Shown here: positions 18,716 through 26,928 of the stretch, piece after piece
Layout: every line of letters begins with the position of its first letter
Numbering within the stretch: position 1 is the stretch's first letter
Origin: JAGDMJ01 sp963809695
GTDB lineage: Bacteria; Bacteroidota; Ignavibacteria; UBA10030; UBA6906
Assembly (NCBI GenBank): GCA_963809695.1
Contig: CAWEKI010000010.1
Span: 124,001 to 188,000 of the forward strand
Direction: 5' to 3'
DNA length: 64,000 bases
Made by a program: the position numbers and the translations under genes
The notes under the pieces: generated by a model
What the model saw: the letters and a program-made list of their open reading frames with translations, nothing else
The model's database searches: none
What the model was told of the DNA's origin: nothing

Positions 18716-20932
18716 ATGCCCTCCACGTCAAGAAGACACATATTCAGGATCTCGCAAGACCGGAGAGGTTCTCGGAAGTCCGTTTGGCCGTACCGTTACG
18801 TCGCAGATATTGGCCTGATGTTCGTTCTCCTGCTTGGTCTCTCCGCGACTGTTCAGGGGCAGCAGGCCGTCCTGAATACGAATTCGTCCACACAAGTCAG
18901 CCGCATCCATTTCCGATTCACGTCGTCGCGTTCTTTTACGGTGGACGAACTGCGTTCGCACATCGCCCTGACGGAACGAGGCAGATTCGTTTGGGCGCGC
19001 GATTTCTTCTCGTTTCTCCCGATGGTTGATCCCGTGGGAGAGCATCCTTTTGACCCCGTCGAGCTCCAACGGGATGTGGTACGTCTCCGCCGGTTCTACC
19101 AGAGCGCTGGCTTCCAGCGTCCAGAAATCTCGTATGATGTTCGTCTGGATGAGGAAGAGAATCTCATCGATATTACATTTGTCATCGATGAGGGGCCTCC
19201 GATATATCTCACGGTCATCCATGAAGCCGCCGTGGGAACGCCAGACACGGTTGCTCTGCCTGCGGAGGTTGGTGCGGAGTGGCGTCAGGCGTTACCGGAC
19301 ATCGCACCCAAAATCGGGAGCCGACTCAATCTCCACGACCTCCCGCGGGTCGAGGCCTCGGGCACCATGTGGTGGCGCAACCACGGCTATCCATTTGGAG
19401 GGATCAGGGCCTCGTATGCAGTGGATTCATCGGCCCGTACTTATGTGCTTTCCATGCACCGCAACCCAGGACCCAGAGCGCGTATAAGTTCGATCACCGT
19501 GACCGGAGAAAAATCCGTCCGCCCGGGAGTGATTCTCCGGGAGCTTCCGTTCTCGGAGGGGGACTACTATTCATTTGCAGAAATGCTGGAGGGACGGAAG
19601 GAAATTCTCATGCTGGGCCTTTTCCGCCGTGCGGTCGTCTCCATTCCCGAGGCAACTTTACCCGCCGACACGATTCCCATCACCGTTGATGTTTCGGAAG
19701 GGCCGGCCCGGCTTGTCAGTGGATCTGGTGGATACGACTCGCGGGGAGGACTGACCGCTCAGGCGGAATGGCTGCACAGGAACTTCACCGGGGATGCTCG
19801 CACCTTTTCCGTGTCCGGCCTTGCTCAGACGGGGGTCTGGGCTACGGAGGACATCCCTGAAATCCTGTACAGGGGGACGGTGACGTTAACGCAACCCTAT
19901 GTCTTCTACCGCCGGCTCTCCCTTGTGCTGGGGCCGCTGATCGAACACCGTGATGATTATCGGGACCGATCCAACGCGCTTGGTTTCAATACCAGCCTGA
20001 TCTATCAGATCGATCCGCTCCGTTCTCTTGCGCTGCGCTATCAGATCAGTGACCGCCAGATCCTCGAAGCCCGTACCGGAGAATACACGTCGGGTGCCAT
20101 TGACTTCCTGACATACCTAAGCAATCAGGCAAAGGGGAGCAAGGTGCTCAAAAACAGCATGGCTCTCCAGGGCTCATATGGCTCGCTTGATGACATCTCC
20201 ATCCCGCGGGAGGGATATCTTCTGCGACCGTCGGCGGAAATGACTTTTGTGCCGGCTCTAAACAGTGTGGAGTATTTTCGCTTTGAGATTCCCCTGTATG
20301 TCTTCTATCCCCTGAATGACGATTTTGGATTCGCCTCGCGAATGAGTGTCGGCTCCATTATTCCCTTCGGCAAAGGACTGCCGAGCGGAGACGAGTCGGC
20401 AAAAGACAAGTTCCTTCAATTGCGAGACGTCCTTTTCACTGCTGGCGGTCCAGAGGATGTGCGGGGCTGGGGCTCTCGCCTTTTGGGACCGAAGTTTCCG
20501 GACATCAGAGTGGAAAACACGGCCCCGGATACAACGTACTCCGTAAACGGATATATTCCTATCGGGGGGCTGTCGCGCATCGTGGGCAGTTTGGAGTTCC
20601 GTATGCCGTTTCCGGGGCTGGGCCGCGCAGGAGGAATCGCGTTCTTTTTTGATGCCGCACGCATTTGGAATGCCGCACCTGAATTCACTTCGGTTGGAGC
20701 CTGGCAGGATGAAAACAAATTCTTCTACGGGACCGGGCTTGGCCTGCTGTACCGCCTTCCGGTCGGCACGATCCGGTTCGACCTTGGTTACAAAATCAAC
20801 CCTTCATTTCAGGACCTGCGAGAAGCCTCGGATATTGTAAACGCCCTGAAGCAAGGTACTCCCGTTTCAGAAGTGCCGGGCCAAAACTCAAAGCGCTACC
20901 ATGTTCACTTCTCGATTTCTGTGACATTCTAG
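18716..20932 (+). CDS. TamA/BamA-like Omp85 protein with POTRA domains
   Basis: The 738-residue outer-membrane protein follows the TamB gene by 3 bases. After a hydrophobic export segment (residues 22-44, VQG-Q) there are POTRA-type repeats. Recognisable parts are LQRDVVRLRRFYQSAGFQRP, the following VRLDEEENLIDITFVIDEG, and RISSITVTGEKSVRPGVILR. The C-terminal half is a 16-strand barrel with GSLEFRMPFPGLGRAGGIAF and a terminal HVHFSISVTF. With TamB it should form the two-membrane translocation/assembly module. Its placement next to TamB rather than in a bam cluster favours TamA over the essential BamA. Confidence 0.85.
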   Translation: MPSTSRRHIFRISQDRRGSRKSVWPYRYVADIGLMFVLLLGLSATVQGQQAVLNTNSSTQVSRIHFRFTSSRSFTVDELRSHIALTERGRFVWARDFFSFLPMVDPVGEHPFDPVELQRDVVRLRRFYQSAGFQRPEISYDVRLDEEENLIDITFVIDEGPPIYLTVIHEAAVGTPDTVALPAEVGAEWRQALPDIAPKIGSRLNLHDLPRVEASGTMWWRNHGYPFGGIRASYAVDSSARTYVLSMHRNPGPRARISSITVTGEKSVRPGVILRELPFSEGDYYSFAEMLEGRKEILMLGLFRRAVVSIPEATLPADTIPITVDVSEGPARLVSGSGGYDSRGGLTAQAEWLHRNFTGDARTFSVSGLAQTGVWATEDIPEILYRGTVTLTQPYVFYRRLSLVLGPLIEHRDDYRDRSNALGFNTSLIYQIDPLRSLALRYQISDRQILEARTGEYTSGAIDFLTYLSNQAKGSKVLKNSMALQGSYGSLDDISIPREGYLLRPSAEMTFVPALNSVEYFRFEIPLYVFYPLNDDFGFASRMSVGSIIPFGKGLPSGDESAKDKFLQLRDVLFTAGGPEDVRGWGSRLLGPKFPDIRVENTAPDTTYSVNGYIPIGGLSRIVGSLEFRMPFPGLGRAGGIAFFFDAARIWNAAPEFTSVGAWQDENKFFYGTGLGLLYRLPVGTIRFDLGYKINPSFQDLREASDIVNALKQGTPVSEVPGQNSKRYHVHFSISVTF

Positions 20933-21020
20933 ATTCAGTTCAGGGCTCTTATCCCGCTTTCCGGGACGGCATGTACCTTTGGTTGCTCGACGAATTATCT
21001 TTCATACGGGCCTTATTGGC

Positions 21021-21049
21021 TTGACATTAACTGTCAATAGCTCTATTAT
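21021..21049 (+). promoter_or_regulatory. Sigma-70-type promoter with palindrome over the -35 box
   Basis: TTGACA (21021-21026) and TATTAT (21044-21049) are spaced by exactly 17 bases, close to consensus. TTGACA-ttaac-TGTCAA (21021-21037) is a perfect inverted repeat covering the -35 box and could be an operator. Transcription would start near 21056 and give a leader of about 330 bases before the gene at 21386. Confidence 0.65.
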
Positions 21050-21094
21050 ATAGCTAGGAAATTTTTACTGTTCTTTCCCACAACGATGGTGGAG

Positions 21095-21122
21095 CTCCCT
21101 TTGCTGAGAGATTGCAAAGGAG
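21095..21122 (+). other. Stem-loop in a long 5' leader
   Basis: CTCCCTTTGC (21095-21104) pairs with GCAAAGGAG (21114-21122), with one bulge. It is about 40 bases into the predicted 330-base leader of the small gene at 21386. A weaker stem follows (GCGAGT with ATTCGC, about 21133-21152). It could be a cis-acting RNA or part of a small RNA. No known riboswitch signature fits. Confidence 0.35.
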
Positions 21123-21385
21123 TTCGAAGAAAGCGAGTGTACCCGTGATTCGCGTGACGCCATGCTCTGCCAGTCGTTTCCCCTTTGCGATTTCCCAAAA
21201 TAGATCCCCTCTCGAGCGTTCCCGACAATCACACGGCAATCCCAGCTGTTTGATCTCAGACCTCATGCCTGAGCGCGTTCCAGTCTGCCCCCTTGTGGGA
21301 AACGGAATCGCATATCCATGGCTCGATAATAACACAGATTTCACTAAGAATCCAAATACTATCCACATTCATCCAGGGAACAATC

Positions 21386-21835
21386 ATGACACGAACATTT
21401 TTTTCGACGGTCTTTGCACTAATGGCGTTGGTGACAACAGGAACTCTAGCTCAAGAAAGCAAGTCAACTACGCGCCTCGAAGCACAACACAAACCGCCCA
21501 GCTCTATGGCAGCACACGTACCGCAATATGAGACCAATCTTGTCAAGATGCTCGACAATGAGGATGTGGCTGTTCAGGCTCAGGCAGTGCAGACCATTCG
21601 GGACCTGGAACAGATGTTTCCCAAATACGCGTTCGAAAAGTCGCTTGCACCTCTTGAGAAAAAGCTGAAGGATGAGAAAGCAGATGGAACCGTACGCTTG
21701 CTGGCCGCTCTCGCTCTTGACGAACTGCATTCTGATGCAGGCGATGCAGTCATCAAATCCGTTGCCAATTCCTCACAAGACAAAGGTTTAAAAGATCTGT
21801 GTACGGCACTGCTCGTCAGGAGTCAGTACAAGTAG
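21386..21835 (+). CDS. Small exported helical protein, HEAT-like
   Basis: The 149-residue product is read from MTRTFFST, where a signal peptide begins (LA-Q cleavage near residue 19). The in-frame codon at 21293 adds 31 unlikely residues. The mature protein is almost all helical, with paired helices such as NLVKMLDNEDVAVQAQAVQT and DGTVRLLAALALDELHSD that resemble HEAT-type repeats. It has no cysteine or obvious catalytic residue. The function is unknown. It is preceded by a strong promoter and a structured leader, suggesting tight control. Confidence 0.65.
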   Translation: MTRTFFSTVFALMALVTTGTLAQESKSTTRLEAQHKPPSSMAAHVPQYETNLVKMLDNEDVAVQAQAVQTIRDLEQMFPKYAFEKSLAPLEKKLKDEKADGTVRLLAALALDELHSDAGDAVIKSVANSSQDKGLKDLCTALLVRSQYK

Positions 21836-21863
21836 TCACTGTTTCATGCAACCTTCGACAGAC

Positions 21864-21894
21864 AAAAAAGGCCCGGCAGAGCATCGACCGGGCC
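21864..21894 (-). terminator. Rho-independent terminator on the minus strand
   Basis: Read on the minus strand, GGCCCGG (21888-21894) pairs with CCGGGCC (21870-21876), and six T residues follow (21864-21869). The orientation serves the minus-strand remnant at 21967-22224, not the plus-strand gene. Confidence 0.7.
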
Positions 21895-21966
21895 GTTCCA
21901 TTATGATGGTGTCTCACAAGAATAGCCAAATGTCCACGACGGCCGAGGGCAAGTTCTGCTTTTCCT

Positions 21967-22224
21967 CTAGGCCCCGGACCGGAGCTTGCGCCTACGACGA
22001 ATCCAAGGTGGTACATCGCTCTGGGAATGAAGATGAAAATCAGACCCGACCGAAATACCGTAGTACCACTGGTCATCCGCCCCGAAGAGCATCATCAGAT
22101 CGAGGTCGTTCATGAGATCCCAGATGTCTGCCGCACCTCCTGCAGTGAAGTCCTTGAGAGAGGCGTCAAGCAGGAAACCAAGTTCGAGTCCCCCGTTGAC
22201 GAACCAGGAGCCTCCCGGTGACAA
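21967..22224 (-). pseudogene. Remnant of a PorT-like outer-membrane beta-barrel gene
   Basis: About 80 codons on the minus strand read GGLELGFLLDASLKDF, then DIWDLMNDLDLMMLFGA and YYGISVGSDFHL. This is the pattern of the C-terminal half of PF13568-type barrels (GFLL, DI.D, ..FGA, LG...). There is no start codon with a ribosome site and no signal peptide, and upstream the frame closes near 22267. The last 15 residues turn basic, as after a frameshift. A terminator in the right orientation lies 70 bases downstream. I read it as the decayed 3' end of a barrel gene; an expressed short protein cannot be excluded. Confidence 0.4.
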
Positions 22225-22353
22225 GAACCGGGCAACTCGAAAATCCCAACACCTAGCACCTGATACCTAAAACCACATCTTGATTTTCTCGTTTGAATTC
22301 AATAACTTTTTGTGATCCCATCCTCGTTGTTCAACCATTACTCCGGAGATATC

Positions 22354-23142
22354 ATGAACTTAATCCTCCTAACATTTCTTTTCTTTGCCGGATGTGCGAA
22401 GGAGCCCGCACCGCCTCCGCCTTCGACACCGTCCGTGACCCAAGAACAGCAGGCCCCTGCGGTTCAAACGGCAGCGACTGCAGATGCCATGCTTGCCCGC
22501 TTTACCAAATACCAGATTGTTATACTTCGGAAAGGGTCAGCATGGACGAACGATGCACCTCAGAAGATCGAGAAACTCACGGCCCAAAGAGGTGACTACT
22601 GGAAATCGATGGTTGAGCAAGGAAAGCTCCTGGGCGTGGCGCGAGTTATGGATCCCGGTGATATCCGGGGAGTGCTTTTCTTCAAGGTCCAGGACAAAGA
22701 TGAAATGAACGCGGTGGTGTCAAAGGCACCCGCCGTGCAAGCAAAGCTCCTGAAAGTGGATGTACGGACAGTCTGGGGGTCGACCGGTCTGGGTGCGAGT
22801 CTGAAAGACAGCGCCGGAGCCATGCAGTCGATGGGGAAAGACACCTATTACCTGGTTGCTATGACGAAAGGGGCAAAGTGGTCAAACAAGGCAGACTCTC
22901 CGGAGACTCGCAAGGCAACCAGCGAATCCATGGAGTATTTGTTCGGCCTGTATAAGGGAGGTTCACTCCGCTACTTCGCAGCCCTCGAAGATATGAACCT
23001 GAAGCTCCGGAATATCAGCATCCTGAAAGCTGCCTCGGCAGAAGAGGCGATGAAAATGATGAAAGAAAGTCCAATGGTCAAGAATGGCTGGCTTGTGCCA
23101 AATGTGTTCGAAGTGCAAGTTCCCACGGGGATCATTCCCTGA
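22354..23142 (+). CDS. Lipoprotein with two YCII-like domains
   Basis: The 262-residue product starts at MNLILLTF with a CCGGAG site; the frame from 22312 adds 14 residues. The lipobox FFAGC places the lipidated cysteine near residue 13, followed by a Pro-rich linker. Two similar ferredoxin-like halves follow (about residues 48-145 and 160-262), each starting with a strand of the type KYQIVILRKG / YYLVAMTKGAKW and an ENxx-like helical part, which recalls the YCII superfamily. YCII domains may be small enzymes or ligand-binding units; the classic catalytic His is not obvious here. A strong terminator follows. Confidence 0.6.
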   Translation: MNLILLTFLFFAGCAKEPAPPPPSTPSVTQEQQAPAVQTAATADAMLARFTKYQIVILRKGSAWTNDAPQKIEKLTAQRGDYWKSMVEQGKLLGVARVMDPGDIRGVLFFKVQDKDEMNAVVSKAPAVQAKLLKVDVRTVWGSTGLGASLKDSAGAMQSMGKDTYYLVAMTKGAKWSNKADSPETRKATSESMEYLFGLYKGGSLRYFAALEDMNLKLRNISILKAASAEEAMKMMKESPMVKNGWLVPNVFEVQVPTGIIP

Positions 23143-23169
23143 ACCGCTTCAACATAACAGAATCAGCGA

Positions 23170-23192
23170 GGCCCGCATCAGCGGGCCTTTTT
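23170..23192 (+). terminator. Rho-independent terminator
   Basis: GGCCCGC (23170-23176), loop ATCA, GCGGGCC (23181-23187), then TTTTT. It lies 28 bases after the YCII-like lipoprotein gene. Confidence 0.85.
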
Positions 23193-23230
23193 GTTGCAGG
23201 CCCTAGACATCTCTTCCAGATGGGACGAAC

Positions 23231-24304
23231 TTACTGGTGGGTGGGCGGCTTGAAGGAGAAAGAGAGTCTGTAGGCATCCTCAAAGCCGGAGAAATCGTCC
23301 TTTATCATCTTTACTGTGACATCCAGGCTTTGACCCGTGATGCGGCAGCTCAGGTAATTGAACATCCGTATTTCCGTCTTCTTCGGGAAGAGGTCAACCC
23401 ATCTGACGTCGCCCCCCGTCAACAACGGCTGCTGCAGGCCTCCGCCGCCTCCCATGACAAGAAAGTCCTTTCCTTCTTGCCGGAAATGCTCGAAGGCGTG
23501 GCAATGGCCGCTCAGAAACAGCCTGCACTTTGCATACCGGAGATAGAGTGGGACAAAGGACTCCCGGACTTCCTCCGATGGCGATACGATGGTGCTGTTG
23601 GTAAAAGGCGGATGATGACAGGCCACAATCACGATTCCGACGGATGAATCCGACTCGAACGCTGCCAGCGTGCTATCCAACCATGCGAGCTGTCGTTTCC
23701 GCTCCTGTTGTGAAAGGTGGGTGAAGTTTGAGTTGAGCATCGCCACGGCCAGCTTCCCCACCCGCACTGCATATCCGGTTTTGCTATACCATGGAAATCG
23801 CCAGGTGAACTCCTCGTCACCCGTGGAGGAATAAAGCATCAGTTCATGGTTGCCTAGCGTGGGGAAGACAGGCACATGTGCATTCCTGGCACGATCGAGG
23901 AAGACGTCGTAGGACTTCCAGGCCGACTGGAAGAAACCCAGTGAAACCATATCGCCAAGAGTGAAGATGCAGTTGGGGCGATCCGCGAGCATCCGGGAGT
24001 AGATCATCTCGCGCGCCATGTCGTTGTTGTTCGGATGAAGCTTGGCCTCCTCAATGAAGATCGGGCTCTGTGCATCGCTGACGAACAACACCAGAGAATC
24101 GCCTTTCACCGCAGGTGGGGATGGGAGACCGGGCGTGCCTTTGTCCTGAGCGGCTCCCGGAGTACAGACGACAAGGAAGGCGGACGCAAGTAAGATCAGG
24201 GCCCGACGCACGCTGAGTCCACCTGACGGTGGGGAGAAGAATTGCCAGGTCTGATGGAACAAGCGCCAGGCGGGTCCGGCGGCAGCCTGTCGTGGGGTTC
24301 TCAT
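23231..24304 (-). CDS. Secreted calcineurin-like metallophosphoesterase
   Basis: The product has up to 357 residues. Metallophosphatase motifs are in order: SDAQ (first metal motif, unusual in place of DxH), GDMVS, GNHE, ACHHPP and GHCHAFEH. The enzyme should hydrolyse a phosphomono- or diester outside the cytoplasm. The ATG at 24304 overlaps the preceding stop as ATGA, but the export segment starts only at residue 32. A GTG at 24211, with AGGTGG upstream, gives a more conventional signal peptide (RRALILLASAFLVVCTPG) and a 326-residue protein. It is the last gene of a three-gene operon with two barrel proteins. Confidence 0.85.
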   Translation of the reverse strand: MRTPRQAAAGPAWRLFHQTWQFFSPPSGGLSVRRALILLASAFLVVCTPGAAQDKGTPGLPSPPAVKGDSLVLFVSDAQSPIFIEEAKLHPNNNDMAREMIYSRMLADRPNCIFTLGDMVSLGFFQSAWKSYDVFLDRARNAHVPVFPTLGNHELMLYSSTGDEEFTWRFPWYSKTGYAVRVGKLAVAMLNSNFTHLSQQERKRQLAWLDSTLAAFESDSSVGIVIVACHHPPFTNSTIVSPSEEVRESFVPLYLRYAKCRLFLSGHCHAFEHFRQEGKDFLVMGGGGGLQQPLLTGGDVRWVDLFPKKTEIRMFNYLSCRITGQSLDVTVKMIKDDFSGFEDAYRLSFSFKPPTHQ

Positions 24305-24981
24305 TTACCCGTGGGTGTTTGATATGAATAGGTTACCCCGAGCGAGATCGAAAAGTACTTGTCCGTGTTAACAGCGGACGGATTGCCATAGATGTCGTAG
24401 GTGTAGTACGTGTCCCTCTTCACGAAGTGGTACCGTCCACCAAGGTCCAGGGAGAGTTCTTTATTAATGGGGTAGAGAAAGCCTACACCGAGGTTTGCGC
24501 CCGCCACTGAATGCGATATCTCTTCATAAACGTTTTGGGTCACCGTTCCATTCGCGTCGACTTTCTGGCCCGTCAGTTTGCCGCTATAGATGTATACTCC
24601 CGCTTCCAGCATACCATAGAAACGGAAATTCCCTTCTGGTGAAAGAAGCTTGACCGAAAACAGGATTGGGAAGGCACTGATGCCCCCATCGAGTTGGTAG
24701 GTCCCGCTCCCGCCCATGGAGAGATATTGCTGGTTTACTGCCTCATTATCAATGTTCCACCGGGTGTAGCCGAGGAAGACGGACAAGCGGAGATACTTCT
24801 CGCTTTCCATGAAGAAATCAGCGTGGCCGCCATACCCCGTCTTGAATGATTTTGCAAACGAACCGAGAGGAATGGCGACATCACCCGCGAATGTCGAGCC
24901 GTATCCACCCTGTCCGAAGCACAGCGCTGCGGCGAAAGCGCTGAATAATCCGGCGATAAAAGTATTCCTGAAGAGATGCAT
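24301..24981 (-). CDS. Small outer-membrane beta-barrel protein
   Basis: The 226-residue product is started at MHLFRNTF because AGGAA lies 8 bases upstream and the signal peptide begins there; a frame from 25014 exists without a ribosome site. After the signal (CFG-Q) the chain has regular amphipathic strands, for example FRFYGMLEAGVYIYSG and LSLDLGGRYHFVKRDTYYTY, and ends with YSYQTPTGK. It resembles PorT/OmpW-type barrels of unknown role. The stop overlaps the metallophosphoesterase start by four bases, and an Omp85 barrel gene lies 45 bases upstream. Confidence 0.7.
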   Translation of the reverse strand: MHLFRNTFIAGLFSAFAAALCFGQGGYGSTFAGDVAIPLGSFAKSFKTGYGGHADFFMESEKYLRLSVFLGYTRWNIDNEAVNQQYLSMGGSGTYQLDGGISAFPILFSVKLLSPEGNFRFYGMLEAGVYIYSGKLTGQKVDANGTVTQNVYEEISHSVAGANLGVGFLYPINKELSLDLGGRYHFVKRDTYYTYDIYGNPSAVNTDKYFSISLGVTYSYQTPTGK

Positions 24982-25026
24982 TGCGCGGTTCCTTTCGTTT
25001 TTCTTGGTGGGCATAGGTTTGGCTGG

Positions 25027-26205
25027 CTAGAATGCCTCCTTGGCGTTGAAATATACCCCATTCGTTCCCCGACCCCACGCAAAATCTGCTCTTACGTTGA
25101 GCAACTCCTCTACGTCGAGCATGAATCTCATCCCCACCCCGAAGGAGGGCTTGATATACTTGAGTCTCAATCCGTGAAAGTCTCCAGACACATCTCCAGC
25201 TCCAGCAAATGCCACGAGTCCCCATCTGTTGGTGAGCCGGATTCGCATCTCAGCCTGTGTTGCCAGATAGAGCTTGTCGCGGTACCGGCCCTCGTAGTAA
25301 CCGCGCATAATATTGTCTCCTCCCAGAGCGGGATACATGTAGAAAGGCGGTTCGCCAACGATCGCGCTGCCGTAGACCTGCAGAGCCAGCACGAACTTCG
25401 GGGTGAGTCCAATGTACTGTCGAGCATCAAGGATATAGCGCGTGAACGTAAAATCACTTCCCAGCCAGCGACCGGCGTTGAGAGCGCTCAACTTGTAGAA
25501 GCCTCCGCTGGAGGGAGAAAAGGAGTTGTTCCGCGTATCCGCAAACAGCACCAACCCCGCCCCTGACGAAAGCCCGCCGTCTGTTCCGGTAAGGTCTCCG
25601 GCGAGGATGTAGGGGTTCGATGCTTTGTCTGTGATCTTCGTTTTGTTCAGGTCGTAGTTTAACCCCAACTTCAGCGGAGCAAGAACCGTGACATCAAATT
25701 CGAGGTTAGTCCAGAAGGCATTCCGAACATATGAGGCCAGCGAGTCGATGTCAGGGGTTGTGGGCCCTATCCCCCAGAACTTGTCGACGTACCGGTAGTA
25801 GTCAAAGCTTGCGGTTGCGTAGTATTTCTCCTCTTCAAGGAAGACCTCTGGATTGAGAAAAAGGTCGTATGATTTCTTGACGGAATAGTAACCGGAGAGC
25901 ATGACATTTGATGCTTTTCCTGCCGAGCCGCCTTCCAGCCGCTTCGTCAGTATCAACGCTCCGCCTATGGCGAACTCCGTTTCAGGAGAATAGAAGACAT
26001 ATGGGTACCCGCTAATTGAAGTTTTGCCTACGACCACAGAGTCACGGGTTTGAGGCAATTCGAGCTGTGCAACCATCAGGTTTGGGCGCAAGAGAAGAAG
26101 GCAAGCGAAAAGCGCCGCGAGCCTGAGGCTCCGCCGTGAAACAGAAAACCGGACAGCATCGGTAAAGGGTAGGGACACTTGTGAGTTCTCGAGCGAAGGA
26201 TACAC
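25027..26205 (-). CDS. Omp85-type surface-antigen barrel without POTRA domains
   Basis: The 392-residue product starts at GTG 26205 with GAGGT five bases upstream. A signal segment spans residues 27-47 (MVA-Q). The body matches the bacterial surface antigen (D15/BamA barrel) domain: ALILTKRLEGGS, GLVLFADTRNNSFSPSSGGF, the RQYIGLTPKFVLALQVYGS strand, GGDNIMRGYYEGRYRDK and VGMRFMLDVEEL. With less than 70 residues before the barrel there is no room for POTRA domains, unlike BamA/TamA. Such short barrels occur next to or fused with enzymes at the cell surface. Here the operon partner is a metallophosphoesterase. Confidence 0.8.
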   Translation of the reverse strand: MYPSLENSQVSLPFTDAVRFSVSRRSLRLAALFACLLLLRPNLMVAQLELPQTRDSVVVGKTSISGYPYVFYSPETEFAIGGALILTKRLEGGSAGKASNVMLSGYYSVKKSYDLFLNPEVFLEEEKYYATASFDYYRYVDKFWGIGPTTPDIDSLASYVRNAFWTNLEFDVTVLAPLKLGLNYDLNKTKITDKASNPYILAGDLTGTDGGLSSGAGLVLFADTRNNSFSPSSGGFYKLSALNAGRWLGSDFTFTRYILDARQYIGLTPKFVLALQVYGSAIVGEPPFYMYPALGGDNIMRGYYEGRYRDKLYLATQAEMRIRLTNRWGLVAFAGAGDVSGDFHGLRLKYIKPSFGVGMRFMLDVEELLNVRADFAWGRGTNGVYFNAKEAF

Positions 26206-26561
26206 GATTTACCTCAATGGGTAAGTTTTTCTGGGAAGAACGCAAGCTCTCTGTAGCTTGCCCTTGGTGCACGCCTACTACACGGTGCCCGGACCGAGTT
26301 GGAGTTCTTGTCCTGGAAAGTCGATGCACGAAGTCGTGAAAAGTTACTCAGAAACCCAGCAAAAAGCCAGCCTCGGCTGAGACAGCCACCACAATCGAAG
26401 AGTCTGCCATCGATCACTTACATAGCAATTTTGAGACCAACTTCGCAGACGAAACTACTCGAGTTGCACACTGTTCCATCTGAAGGTGCAGTTGTTTTTA
26501 TTGAGGTCCAGCGCATCGAAAAGAAGATCAGGATAGCTTTCCTCTCGATGCACAAAAGACG

Positions 26562-26704
26562 AGATGACGACCCGAAGACTACATATTGACCTTTCGACAA
26601 TCTCGTTGTCGTTCAGCTGTCTCTTTTAGTCGCCTTCCAAGTCCTTCTCTTCTAGTGTGTTACAGCAGCTTGGGCCCTTTTCGTGGGGCTGGCATGGATC
26701 TTGG
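26562..26704. repeat. Conserved intergenic element, copy B
   Basis: This is the second copy of the 143-bp element described at 1727-1869, with the same spacing between its conserved end blocks and the conserved AAGTCCTTCT in the middle. It lies in the 723-bp gap 26206-26928 between a minus-strand Omp85 gene and a plus-strand lipoprotein gene, so the divergent setting matches copy A. Downstream, GGCTG at 26687 could pair with CAGCC near 26729. The rest of the gap shows no gene. Confidence 0.6.
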
Positions 26705-26928
26705 ACTATGTAGGCTGGCAGGGACAGCCTCCGCCGTACCCCGAGCCGACCATGATTCTCCTTATTTATGTGGAAATCCAGACAAGCAAGATTGCAGGCT
26801 TCACAGAAATTCATGGGAATACTGGTGACGGATGTCGGAAATGAGATGGATTTCACTTATATTAAAGTCTAGCTTGAGCGCGCCATCCAAGGCAACCAAC
26901 AGAACAACCTAATCCAGCGGACATCATA

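Noticed and set aside
21061..21200. Possible TPP riboswitch because of GCTGAGA and ACCC in the leader
   Set aside because: The second half of the TPP signature (TGAACCTGATC and the following stem) is absent, and the gene has no thiamine connection.
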